From NCBI GenBank assembly GCA_036924085.1, contig JAVGWX010000018.1, positions 26,362,563 to 26,426,562 of the forward strand: DNA of 64,000 nucleotides, read 5' to 3'. The position numbers were made by a program, and so were the translations under genes. Below, in pieces: positions 52,635-63,085 of this stretch; the stretch's first letter is position 1, and every line of letters begins with the position of its first letter. Under the pieces are notes generated by a model. It was given only the letters and a program-made list of their open reading frames with translations, searched no databases and was not told the DNA's origin. The stretch is from Ariolimax columbianus. Its lineage: Eukaryota > Mollusca > Gastropoda > Stylommatophora > Arionidae.

Positions 52635-53205
52635 ATATATGTACTTGGAATCCTGGTATTCAAACAGGCCTGTTAATGTCTATTGTCGGGTTGCCGACTG
52701 CTTCGGCTATATGTAGTAGGTATTGAACACCTTTCCACGGACTACTAGGCCTGGGGGAAGATACAAATAATTTGTGTAGAATTTTAACTATAACTTTTGT
52801 CCTGGCAGCGGTTAAGCTGTTAAGCCTACTCTTTTCAAATTCTAACTGCCAAGATGTTTTTAACGTGCTCGACAGTGAGCACGGGAGATCAGGGGCATTT
52901 TTAGCAGAAAATCCATGTGAAAAAGTCACGGTCTCCACCGTGATTAGAATCCATGACCTCCAGCACCCCCGAGGCGGACGTTGAAAATACCTTAGCAGTA
53001 AAGAGAAATCAAAAAGAGAAGACTTAACAGCCGCTGCGAGGAAACAAATTCTACATAAAAATCTACCTAAATTATTTGCATAGTAAGCCTCAGGAAGTTG
53101 TAAAATACCTGCTTCATATAGCCAAAGCATTCGGCTACCTGGCAACAGACATTAACATGCCCGTTTAAATACCAGGATTCCATGTATTTCAAGTATATAT
53201 ATATA
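52635..53205. repeat. Large imperfect inverted repeat (foldback)
   Basis: The left arm (about 52645-52830) and the reverse complement of the right arm (about 52985-53200) share GGAATCCTGGTATT, TTAATGTCT(A/G)TTG, GCTTTGGCTATATG/GCTTCGGCTATATG, ATAATTT...TGTAGAATTT and GCAGCGG(C/T)TAAG-like blocks in order. The spacer holds AGCAGAAAATCCATGTGAAA and TCACGGTCTCCACCGTGA, itself a short palindrome. It could be a MITE-like foldback or two copies of one repeat in opposite orientation. Confidence 0.7.
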
Positions 53206-53276
53206 TATATATATATATAAGCAACAACGCAAGAATAAAGAAAGAAACCTGAGAAGGCACGATCATCTCATTCTAC
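53185..53276 (-). repeat. (AT)n run and right copy of the 28-bp inverted repeat
   Basis: An AT microsatellite (about 53194-53218) is followed by CTGAGAAGGCACGATCATCT and CATTCTAC (53249-53276), the exact reverse complement of 50180-50207. Confidence 0.9.
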
Positions 53277-53374
53277 CTTTATTTCTTGGATACGAAATGT
53301 AGCGGTCAAAATCTCGATTAAATACAAATTTATTTAAAGTATCAGATTTTAAAAAAATGTTAGTCGGTTGTCGT

Positions 53375-53612
53375 TAGCTTCACCTTCAAAGACAGTACCC
53401 TCACTAGAAAGGCGAATATGGATTATGCGGTCAATAACAAACTTCTAAGACAAGCTCTTCGTTTGGGGGTCTCCAAGCAGACGTTTAGAACCGACAAGGC
53501 ATCAATGTCGCCACCAAGGTAAAGGTGTATCGTGCTGTAGTTTTATTCATTCTGCTGCATGCCTGTGAGGCATGCCAGACAGCTCAATCGTTTTAACTTG
53601 AGCTGTATGCGT
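53375..53612 (+). mobile_element. LINE L-A thumb region upstream of the 36-bp array
   Basis: Broken frames read SRKANMDYAVNNKLL, then the thumb (GRLQADV-like in a shifted frame, NRQGINVATKVKVYRAVVLF, ILLHACEA) and RHARQLNRFNLSCMRRLLRV directly before the array. Confidence 0.85.
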
Positions 53613-54182
53613 AGGCTGCTCAGGGTCAGGTGACAAGACGAAGTGGCTAGGCTGGTCAGGGTCAGGTGATAAGACAAAATGCCTAGGTTGGTCAGGATCA
53701 GGTGACAGGACAGAGTGTCTAGGTGGATCAGGTGACAGGACAAAGTGCCTAGGTTGGTCAGGATCAGGTGACAGGACAGAGTGTCTAGGTTGGTCAGGAT
53801 CAGGTGACAGGACAGAGTGCCTAGGTTGGTCAGGATCAGGTGACAGAACAGAGTGTCTAGGTTGGTCAGGATCAGGTGACAGGACATAGTGTGTAGGTTG
53901 GTCAGGATCAGGTGACAGGACAGAGTGCCTAGGTTGGTCAGGATCAGGTGACAGGACAAAGTGCCTAGGTTGGTCAGGATCAGGTGACAGGACAGAGTAT
54001 CTAGGTTGGTCAGGATCAGGTGACAGGACAAAGTGCCTAGGTTGGTCAGGATCAGGTGATAGGACAGAATGTCTAGGTTGGTCAGGATCAGGTGCCAGGA
54101 CAAAGTGCATAGGTTGGTCAGGATCAGGTGGCAGGATAAAGTGCCTAGGCTGGTCAGGATCAGGTGACAGGACTAAGTGCCT
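53613..54182. repeat. 36-bp array made of a LINE C-terminal motif
   Basis: 570 bases: 15 units of 36 and one of 30. Unit: AGGTTGGTCAGGATCAGGTG and ACAGGACAGAGTGCCT. In the LINE frame each reads LVRIR, stop, QDRVPR, corresponding to the LLKIRWQDKIP-type block with TGG changed to TGA. Flanks on both sides continue the LINE. The sibling at 48324-48359 has one unit only. Confidence 0.97.
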
Positions 54183-54233
54183 AACTCTGAAATTCTTAGC
54201 AATATTAACATGTTGAGCATCCATACACTTCTG
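54183..54233 (+). mobile_element. LINE L-A continuation to the nested insertion
   Basis: NSEILSNINMLSIHTLL follows the array directly, as in the sibling (NSELLSKTNILSIHTIL). It stops at the 9-base duplication ACACTTCTG (54225-54233) and resumes at 55660. Confidence 0.88.
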
Positions 54234-55659
54234 GAAGCAATTTCACAGTAGCACAACGACTCCAGCTCCAAGATCAATCCGAACAAGGGCTGAATGATGT
54301 GGTGCTCTTTGAATAATTCCAAAGTAAAGGCTGAGCTCTCGAGCATCACTTTTGATGGTTGCACCATTGACAGGTGTGACAGGTTGAAATACCTCGGAGT
54401 GACATTTGATCGCAGTCTTTCCTATAATTGCCATGTTGACCACATCGTACAAAGATATAAGCGAAGGTTAGGAGCATTCAAGACCATGGCTGGTGCCAAC
54501 TTTGAACAACGCCTTCTGTTCATCCTATTTCGTCAGGTCGTTTTGTTTGTTATCGATTACGGACTAGGCATCCTCATACTATCAAGAACACAGTGTGACA
54601 GGTAGGAACGCATCCATAATGAAGGTATGCGTCTGCTTCTGGGTTGCACTAGAGATACCCCTGATTGTGATGATGCGGTACATGTTGAGACTGTTATCGG
54701 TGACATCCAGACATAAACTGGCACAAGTCGAAGCCTATATGCGTGTCAACATAGAAAAGCGACCCCCTCTGTACAACAGCATCTCATACATTAAGGGATC
54801 ATAATCAAGAGAGGGGCGTCATGGATGACACAGCCAGAGACAACAATTGGACACGTCACCCTGGCTGAGACGTTAGCCAAGGGGGAAGAATGGGTCCACA
54901 CTGGTGATAGAATAATAGAGTACCAGAGAGTCATCATAACCTTAGGCAAGGAATGCAGATAATGGAACAATGGGAGAGGAGAGCACGGAGTGGATCAACT
55001 GATAACTGAGAACACCCAGGAGAGTGATACCATCATATACACTGACGGGTCAGTGCTACTCTCGGCTATCGTTAGAGGACAAGTCGTTGCTGAGAGCAGT
55101 AGGGCATACATGTCAACAACCTCAAGTTTGATAATGGAGACGGAAGCAGTGACCTCAGCACTGAAATACATATCTTAGACTTCAATAAAAAGGGCAGTCA
55201 TCGTGACAGACGCGCAATCCGTACTTCAGAAGGTATAGAAGAGATGGCTTATGGCTTACGTACGAGTGGATAACAGCTGTTGAGGTCTCAAACCTCCTGG
55301 ATTGACATAGATCTACTGTCCTGCTCATGATGGGGTTCAGGCCAATGAAAGAGCTGACATCATGGCTTCACAAGCTCACATCATGGGCACATTAGTGATG
55401 GATATAAGTGACATTTTGAAATCAATCAATGACCGCCTGTTAGATGAGGAAACCGTAATAGATGAAACAGCAATACACAGGCTGCAAAGTTTCGAGTAGA
55501 GCGCATGAGAGGACAGTGCAGGAGAGTGTACAACCAGCGAGCTACAGGGACCATCAGCATCCATACCCTAAGACATTTGCTGAGAGAGAATGAGTACCTA
55601 TGGGTATGCCCGGAATGCAGTGACTTCGACTATTATAAACATAACAGAAACAGATCAGA
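54234..55659 (+). mobile_element. RNase H-bearing LINE inserted into LINE L-A
   Basis: RT end and linker: FDGCTIDRCDRLKYLGVTFD, LGAFKTMAGANFEQRL, FVIDYGLGIL. RNase H: TIIYTDGSVL (Asp), METEAVTSALKYI (Glu), AVIVTDAQSVLQK (Asp), CPAHDGVQANERADIMAS (His and last Asp, in a shifted frame). The end has LWVCPECSDF. Flanking duplications of ACACTTCTG are at 54225-54233 and 55660-55668. Several stops and frameshifts. It is 5'-truncated. Confidence 0.88.
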
Positions 55660-56060
55660 ACACTTCTGAAATTGGCTCAGCTAAGATGGACGACACATGT
55701 TGTTCACATGCCAGATAAACTCATCCCCCAAGCATCTGTTATGTGGAGAACTCACAAGTCAGAAGAAACACTACAGAAACTCATTGAAAGTGTCTCTGAA
55801 GAGCTTCAATATGGATGTCAGGTCCTGGCAGATGCTTTACAAGAACGTACCTTCTGGCAAGCTAGTATCACTGCAGGTGCTCAGATCGCGGAGAGTGCAG
55901 TCATCCCGGATGCTCAGTGAAAGCGTGCTGCCCTCTTTAACAATACTCACAACAATTCCACTGCCGCCTCCCATGTGTGCCTTGAATGTGGCAGGAGATG
56001 CCGTTCCAGGATTGGTCTTTACAGCCATCAGAGAACACATTTCCCAGCAATAGTATGAGG
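55660..56060 (+). mobile_element. LINE L-A C-terminus with zinc finger
   Basis: LLKLAQLRWTTHVVHMPDKL continues the ORF interrupted at 54233 (SIHTLL + KLAQLRW). The region TLQKLIESVSEELQYGC, LQERTFWQASI and a shifted frame with CLECGRRCRSRIGLYSHQRT then H follow, a C2H2 finger (C-x2-C-x12-H-x3-H) typical of this LINE end. Confidence 0.88.
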
Positions 56061-56139
56061 CTGTCGCCGTCGACGCTTGTGATGGGCAACTATTATTGTT
56101 ATTATTATTGTTATTTTTATTACTATTATAATATTAGTA

Positions 56140-56345
56140 TCATTAGTTAGTTAATTACTTTTCTTTCCACTTATGGCGTTGAGAGTCGTATATAGATTAA
56201 GTCATATGTCCTACTCCATTACACTGCTCACTGTGAGCCAATGTCGTTGCACATTCTTTGTAATGTCATCTATACACCTGCCTAGCGACTGCTTTTTTGC
56301 CATGTAGCCAGATCTACCAACGTTGTAAGCCATCAGTGGAAGTTA
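56140..56345 (+). repeat. Dispersed repeat family C, second copy
   Basis: Same ordered blocks as 15960-16195, ending GTAGCCAGATCTACCAACGT and CCATCAGTGGAAGTT. Confidence 0.65.
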
Positions 56346-56374
56346 ATGTGCATGTGTTCATTTCAAGTAAATAA

Positions 56375-56730
56375 CCGTCCTTCGCCAATGAAGACTGCGA
56401 AGGCGTGGTCATGTTCTTCATATGGAATACGATCGCATCCCCAAAGATATTCTCTATGGACAGCTGGCGTGTGGTAAAAGAACAGCTGGCCGACCACAGC
56501 TGCATTTCAAAGACGCATGTAAGTGGGATATGAAGGCTCTGGATATGGATCTGACATCTTGGGAAGATGTAGCTGCAGACTGATCCAAATGGAGATGTAA
56601 CCTGAAGAGCCACATCAGGCTGGACGAAAATAAGCTTATGCAACAAAGGGAAGTAAAGAGACAACGCCGAAAGGAAAACCAAAAACTCAGTAGCGAGTTG
56701 TTACTCCAAGGTCACATCAACCTATAGTCA
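56375..56730 (+). mobile_element. LINE C-terminal fragment
   Basis: GHVLHMEYDRIPKDILYGQL, ACGKRTAGRPQLHFKDACKW, DMKALDMDLTSWEDVAAD, stop, SKWRCNLKSHI. GKRxxGRPxLxxKD and the SWExxAxDxxKWR block mark the ORF2 end of a further LINE type. The minus-strand ORF over it is an artefact. Confidence 0.8.
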
Positions 56731-56844
56731 GACATGACTGAAATCGGGCTACTACTACTAATGCAGCCATGTTTCACTGCTGTTTCTACGTGACACCATT
56801 CAGTATTGCCATCAGCGATCTGAACAAATTCATGTCAACAATCA

Positions 56845-56954
56845 TTTAAAGCTTGTAAGATATTGATATATTTGGGCGGGAAGCCATACATGTTGAGAAT
56901 TTTTCCAAGTGTTGGACGATGCAGACGATAAAATGCTTTTTGAAAGTCAATGTT
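56845..56954 (-). mobile_element. LINE RT fragment abutting a microsatellite
   Basis: The minus strand reads IDFQKAFYRLHRPTLGKILN then MYGFPPKYINILQAL, with the first catalytic Asp box of RT (DFxKAFD, last D changed to Y). The (CAA)n run stops exactly in front of it. Confidence 0.8.
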
Positions 56955-56959
56955 GTTTG

Positions 56960-56991
<32 letters not shown>

Positions 56992-57006
56992 GGTGGTGTT
57001 GTTGTA
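56955..57006. repeat. (GTT)n(GGT)n compound microsatellite
   Basis: GTTGTTGTT then GGTGGTGGT then GTTGTTGT. It gives a Gln/His run in the minus-strand frame that is not a protein feature. Confidence 0.95.
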
Positions 57007-57159
57007 ACGGATCCAGCAGCATCCAGAGTCTCGCGCTACGGACAAATGCCATGTAATGGTATCTGCACGTAATTATCAGCTGTTGTCTAGTGCCACGCAA
57101 AATGTTTCTTGTATCTGGCCGCGGAGGAATAAATATTTTCATAAAATCGTTGAGCTCTA

Positions 57160-57420
57160 AACACTCAAAGAGATGATGATCAAGGGTTTCATATTGGTGT
57201 GTACACAGGAGTATGTTGGGGTTGGATTCTGTTTAGCATGTATTTGGTTTTCAGTCGGTAAAGGGTGCTCTGACCCTTGCTTGTGAGTTGATTTACATTG
57301 TAATTTGGACTGGGGCTTGCCATATGTCTGTAGACCTCCCTCGCCGTGTTTCCCATGGTTCAGCCAAGATTTTTCTCTAAAAGCGAAAGTGTGGCCAGTA
57401 CATAAGTTCTTTGGTCTAAA
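57160..57420 (-). mobile_element. LINE C-terminal fragment
   Basis: The minus strand reads GNTAREVYRHMASPSPNYNV then NQLTSKGQSTLYRLKTKYML and NRI. The TLYRLKTxxxxLN block is the region between RNase H and the Cys/His knuckle in LINEs such as 29250 and 47040. It is weak. Confidence 0.55.
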
Positions 57421-57857
57421 ACCAGCTTTTTCTTGATCTTTTCCTCTATCATTCTCTTATGATTTTTTTTTCAGCATCATGCTACATAGCACTTCTGAGG
57501 GAACCGACAGAACTGCTACGCTACGTTTGTTGTTGCAATCTGTTAAGAATATCATTTTTATTTAAAAGTTGTGTTTTTTTTCTCAACTGTAATACCGGAT
57601 CTCGGTATTCGAGCAGAAATGATAGCCTTAACAGTGCGTCAGCCTTCCTGTAATGTAGACTACTTCCCCAGAAATCCACGGTAACTGTATATGAACATGC
57701 ATTATTTGGGTTAAGCTATCTGCAAGACCATCAGCCAGTGTTGGTTTCGTGTTACAAGTTGAGCACACACACAAAGAAAGTTTGGATAAAATATCATTTG
57801 TTTACTTACACAAAATGTTCAATAGCGTACCAAGCTAGAGGGAGTGCTGGGGGTAAG
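57421..57857. other. Spacer without recognised features
   Basis: AT-rich, short ORFs only. Confidence 0.5.
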
Positions 57858-60200
57858 GTATGTATACAACCAGTTACATTTACATCACCTTGCTCTAAAA
57901 GCTATGCGCATCCAGTTTATTTTTAAATGCATTAACTGTCCCTTCCTCTACTACCTCGTCTGGCAATGCATTCCAAGCAGACACCACTCTCTGACTAAAA
58001 AAATATTTCCTAATATCTAATCTGGACCTCTCTTTAGTCAGCTTGTAGCTATGCCCTCTTGTTATTGTGGGTGGCTGTATTTAAAAAAAACTTGTTATAG
58101 TCTAATTTATCCATTCCTCTGATAATCTTACAAACCTGTATTAAGTCCCCACAAATTCTTCTCTCTTCTAGACAATGTAGGCCGGTTTTACTGAGTCTTT
58201 CCTCATAACTGTAATTCTGGAATCCCACTATCATCTGTGTCGCTCTTTTTTGTATTGTTTCCAGCATGTTTATATCCCCTCTATGATAAGGACTCTACAT
58301 CTGTACACAGTACTTCAATCTAGGTCTAACTAATGCTTTATACAGTTTGACTATCACTTCGTTGCTCCTGTGTTTAATATTTCTTTTTATCATCCCAAAC
58401 ATTGCATCTGCCTTTTTCACTGCTACCTTAACTTGCTCACTCACCTTTCCTGTATGATCTATTATAACCTATTATTTTCTTATCTATCTTTCTAATATTG
58501 TTCTCTCCCATTCTGTAATTATGTTCCAAATTGGATCTACCCTTGTGGATGACTGTACATTTATCTACATTAAACTCCATTTGCCAGCTTACAGACCATT
58601 CTCGAATTTTATCTAAATCCGACCTCAATATATCCACTTCTGCTTTAGATGAGACACTACTGCATAGTTTTGTGTCATCAGCAAATTTTGCAATGATGGA
58701 TCCCATATCAATGTCCAAATCATTTATATATATCAAGAACAAAATTGGTCCCCAAATCGAGCCCTGTGGCACACCACATTTCACTTCACACCACTCAGAG
58801 TACTCCTTATTTATGCCCACCCTCTGTCTTCTTCCCGTTCACCAATTTTCACTCCATTTGGCAACTTTCGAAATAATCTTTGATGATGCATATTAAAGGC
58901 CTTTGCAAAATCTAGATAAATAAGGTCCACTGGCTCCCCTTTATCTATGATTTTAGTAACCTCCTCCATGAATTCTAATAGATTTGTTAAGCATGATCTC
59001 CCTCTAGTAAACCCATGCTGACTATTTCTAATTATATTAAATTTGTCTAAATGCATTACAATGTTTTCTTTGATTATTGATTCTAACAATTTACAGAATG
59101 TGCTCGTTAAACTCACTAGTCTATAATTCGCTGGATCTGATTGTTTGCCTTTTTTGAATAAGAGGATCACTCCTGCATCTTTCCGATTCCGTGGAACAAT
59201 CCCTTTTGTAAGTTATTGAGAACATAATATAGCCAATGGTTTTGCTAGTTGGTCTCTAAATTCATACAGCAATTTTGGATGAATACCATCTTGACCTGGA
59301 CATTTATCCACTTTCAACCCCTCCAATTTTTTAAAAACCATTTCCTCTGTAATACAGATTGATCTTAATCCCGCTGTATCCATGTCTCTTTGAAAAAATA
59401 TCTATAGGCTCTGGGATCTTGGAGCAGTCTTCTTTTGTGTGGACTGTGCCAAAGTACTGATTGAGTAGATAAGCTGCCTCCCTATTCTCACTTATTTTTT
59501 CCCCTGTATTGTCGATGAGAAGGCCTGTTCAACATCTGTTCCTACGACAATATCTTTTCAGATTATGTGGTTCGCTGCCTCTTTCATCCTCTTAACATCT
59601 GCTTTAGAGTAGTCGTATGTTCGAGTGTTTATGTTTTCTTCTTTCCCTGCAATAAGATCCCATCGGATGATTTGATGGTCACTTGAGCCAAACAGTTCCC
59701 CAACGGTCACGTTTTCAATCATATTTTCCTCTGTAGTAAAAACTAGGTCGAGTGTGTTTTTTGCCTCTGGTGGCTGCTTCTACATGTTGAATTAAAAAAT
59801 GTTCAGTTATGCACTTAACAAAAGGTTTTGACTCTACAAGTGCTTCTGCCATATCCCATTTTATTTCTGGAAAGTTTAAATCCCCCATTAATAATAATTT
59901 CCCTTAACTTGCCTTTGCTATGCTACTAATTAGCTCCTCATCTTCCTCTTTTTGACTTGATGGACATCTATAGCACACTCCAATCACTGTTTTTACACCC
60001 CCACTTTCTATTTCTCCCCATACACTTTTATTTTTGTTACTACATGATAAATCATCTTTGATCGTTATATTAACAGAATTTATACAGTATAATAAAACGC
60101 CACTTCCCTTAGTCTTGTCTCCAACTATCCTATCTTTTCTTAACATTGTATATCCCTCTATTTCAAGTTCACTATCTGCAATGTCCTCACATGTCCATGA
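57858..60200 (-). mobile_element. CR1/L2-like LINE, copy 2, with internal deletion
   Basis: It is closely similar to copy 1 (19490-22845) along the shared length: 3' end TGTATACAACCAGTTACATT, RT with KFADDTKLCSS, SGVPQGS-like CGVPQGSIWGP, LDFAKAFN, then endonuclease pieces SDHQIIRWD and SWTCEDIADSELEI. It is 5'-truncated near 60200 inside the endonuclease. About 325 bases present in copy 1 (21184-21508) are missing at about 59525. A TAA and several frameshifts are present. Confidence 0.92.
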
Positions 60201-60550
60201 ATTGGGCCTGCTGATTGGTTGGTAACCCTGGTGGATAAAGGTCGTGTGCAACAGCAGGATAGTTTTTAAACAAGGCGTTTTCTCTATTTCAACATTAACA
60301 GTAAAAACGGCATTTCTAATTTGCTGTTTACAGCTCCGTGTCTTGATGACGTAACTTCCGCTGTGTTTGGAACATAGTGAAGAAGACGCTGCGCTGGTCA
60401 TCAACCTCACTCTCTTGTCTCAAGCTTTCTTGGGCCAGTGACATAACATAAATCAAGATGACTCGATGTAATTCAGGATGTTGTCAGTGGCCTTTGCACC
60501 GAGAGGAGCCACTGTCTTTGAGAATGATTGTCACAACGTGCTCACCAATA
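60201..60550. other. Spacer before the 51-bp array
   Basis: No domain or repeat family was recognised. The last 50 bases (GTGCTCACCAATAAATGCTC and ACACAGGAAG) are a diverged first unit of the array. Confidence 0.5.
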
Positions 60551-63085
60551 AATGCTCACACAGGAAGCACACCTACTACTACAGGCTCAATGCCGTGTGC
60601 TCACTATTAACACACAGGAAGCACACCTACTACAGGCCCAAGGCCGTGTGCTCACTATTAACACACAGGAAGCACACCTACTACAGGCCCAAGGCCATGT
60701 GCTCACTATTAACACACAGGAAGCACACCTTCTACAGGCCCAAGGCCGTGTGCTCACTATTAACACACAGGAAGCACACCTACTACAGGCCCAAGGCCAT
60801 GTGCTCACTATTAACACACAGGAAGCACACCTACTACAGGCCCAAGGCCATGTGCTCACTATTAACACACAGGAAGCACACCTACTACCGGCCCAAAGGA
60901 CGTGTGCTCACTATTAACACACAGGAAGCACACCTTCTACAGGCCCAAGGCCGTGTGCTCACTATTAACACAGGAAGCACACCTACTACCGGCCCAAGGC
61001 CGTGTGCTCACTATTAACACACAGGAAGCACACCTACTACCGGCCCAAGGACGTGTGCTCACTATTAACACACAGGAAGCACACCTTCTACAGGCCCAAG
61101 GCCGTGTGCTCACTATTAACACACAGGAAGCACACCTACTACAGACCCAAGGACGTGTGCTCACTATTAACACACAGGAAGCACACCTACTACTACAGGC
61201 CCAAGGCCATGTGCTCACTATTAACACACAGGAAGCACACCTACTACCGGCCCAAGGACGTGTGCTCACTATTAACACACAGGAAGCACACCTACTACAG
61301 GCCCAAGGCCATGTGCTCACTATTAACACACAGGAAGCACACCTTCTACAGGCCCAAGGCCGTGTGCTCACTATTAACACACAGCAAGCAAACCTACTAC
61401 CGGCCCAAGGACGTGTGCTCACTATTAACACACAGGAAGCACACCTTCTACAGGCCCAAGGCCGTGTGCTCACTATTAACACACAGGAAGCACACCTACT
61501 ACCGGCCCAAGGCCGTGTGCTCACTATTAACACACAGGAAGCACACCTACTACTACAGGCCCAAGGCCGTGTGCTCACTATTAACACACAGGAAGCACAC
61601 CTACTACAGGCCCAAGGCCATGTGCTCACTATTAACACACAGGAAGCACACCTTCTACAGGCCCAAGGCCGTGTGCTCACTATTAACACACAGGAAGTAC
61701 ACCGACTACCGGCCCAAGGACGTGTGCTCACTATTAACACACAGGATACACACCTTCTACAGGCCCAAGGCCGTGTGCTCACTATTAACACACAGGAAGC
61801 ACACCTACTACCGGCCCAAGGCCGTGTGCTCACTATTAACACACAGGAAGCACACCTACTACCGGCCCAAGGACGTGTGCGCACTATTAACACACAGGAA
61901 GCACACCTACTACAGGCCCAAGGCCATGTGCTCACTATTAACACACGGGAAGCACACCTACTACAGGCTCAAGGCCATGTGCTCACTATTAACACACAGG
62001 AAGCACACCTACTACAGGCCCAAGGCCATGTGCTCACTATTAACACTCAGGAAGCACACCTACTACAGGCCCAAGGACGTGTGCTCACTATTAACACACA
62101 GAAAGCACACCTACTACAGGCCCAAGGATGTGTGCTCACTATTAACACACAGGAAGCACACCTACTACAGGCCCAAGGCCATGTGCTCACTATTAACACA
62201 CAGGAAGCACACCTACTACCGGCCCAAGGACGTGTGCTCACAATTAACACACAGGAAGCACACCTACTACAGGCCCAAGGACGTGTGCTCACTATTAACA
62301 CACAGGAAGCACACCTACTACAGGCCCAAGGACGTGTGCTCACTATTAACACACAGGAAGCACACCTACTACAGGCCCAAGGACGTGTGCTCACTATTAA
62401 CACACAGGAAGCACACCTACTACAGGCCCAAGGACGTGTGCTCACTATTAACACACAGGAAGCACACCTACTACAGACCCAAGGACGTGTGCTCACTATT
62501 AACACACAGGAAGCACACCTACTACAGGCCCAAGGACGTGTGCTCACTATTAACACACAGGAAGCACACCTACTACAGGCCCAAGGACGTGTGCTAACTA
62601 TTAACACACAGGAAGCACACCTACTACAGGCCCAAGGACGTGTGCTCACTATTAACACACAGGAAGCACACCTACTACAGACCCAAGGACGTGTGCTCAC
62701 TATTAACACACAGGAAGCACACCTACTACAGGCCCAAGGACGTGTGCTCACTATTAACACACAGGAAGCACACCTACTACAGGCCCAAGGACGTGTGCTC
62801 ACTATTAACACACAGGAAGCACACCTACTACAGACCCAAGGACGTGTGCTCACTATTAACACACAGGAAGCACACCTACTACAGGCCCAAGGACGTGTGC
62901 TCACTATTAACACACATGAAGCACACCTACTACAGGCCCAAGGACGTGTGCTCACTATTAACACACAGGAAGCACACCTACTACAGGCCCAAGGATGTGT
63001 GCTCACTATTAACACACAGGAAGCACACCTACTACAAGCCCAAGGCCATGTGCTCACTATTAACACATTGAAAGAACACCTGTTG
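60541..63085. repeat. 2.5-kb array of 51-bp units
   Basis: About 49 units of GAAGCACACCTACTACAGGC, CCAAGGCCGTGTGCTCACTA and TTAACACACAG. The variable positions (ACAGG or ACCGG, GCCGTG/GCCATG/GACGTG, TTCTAC or CTACTAC) form mixed blocks on the left and a more uniform block after 62230. Since 51 is divisible by three and the unit lacks stops, long ORFs appear on both strands (754 codons at 60902-63166). They are not supported as genes. Confidence 0.97.

Noticed and set aside
52660..53145. 161-codon minus-strand ORF
   Set aside because: It spans the foldback structure, and its sequence is explained by the inverted arms.
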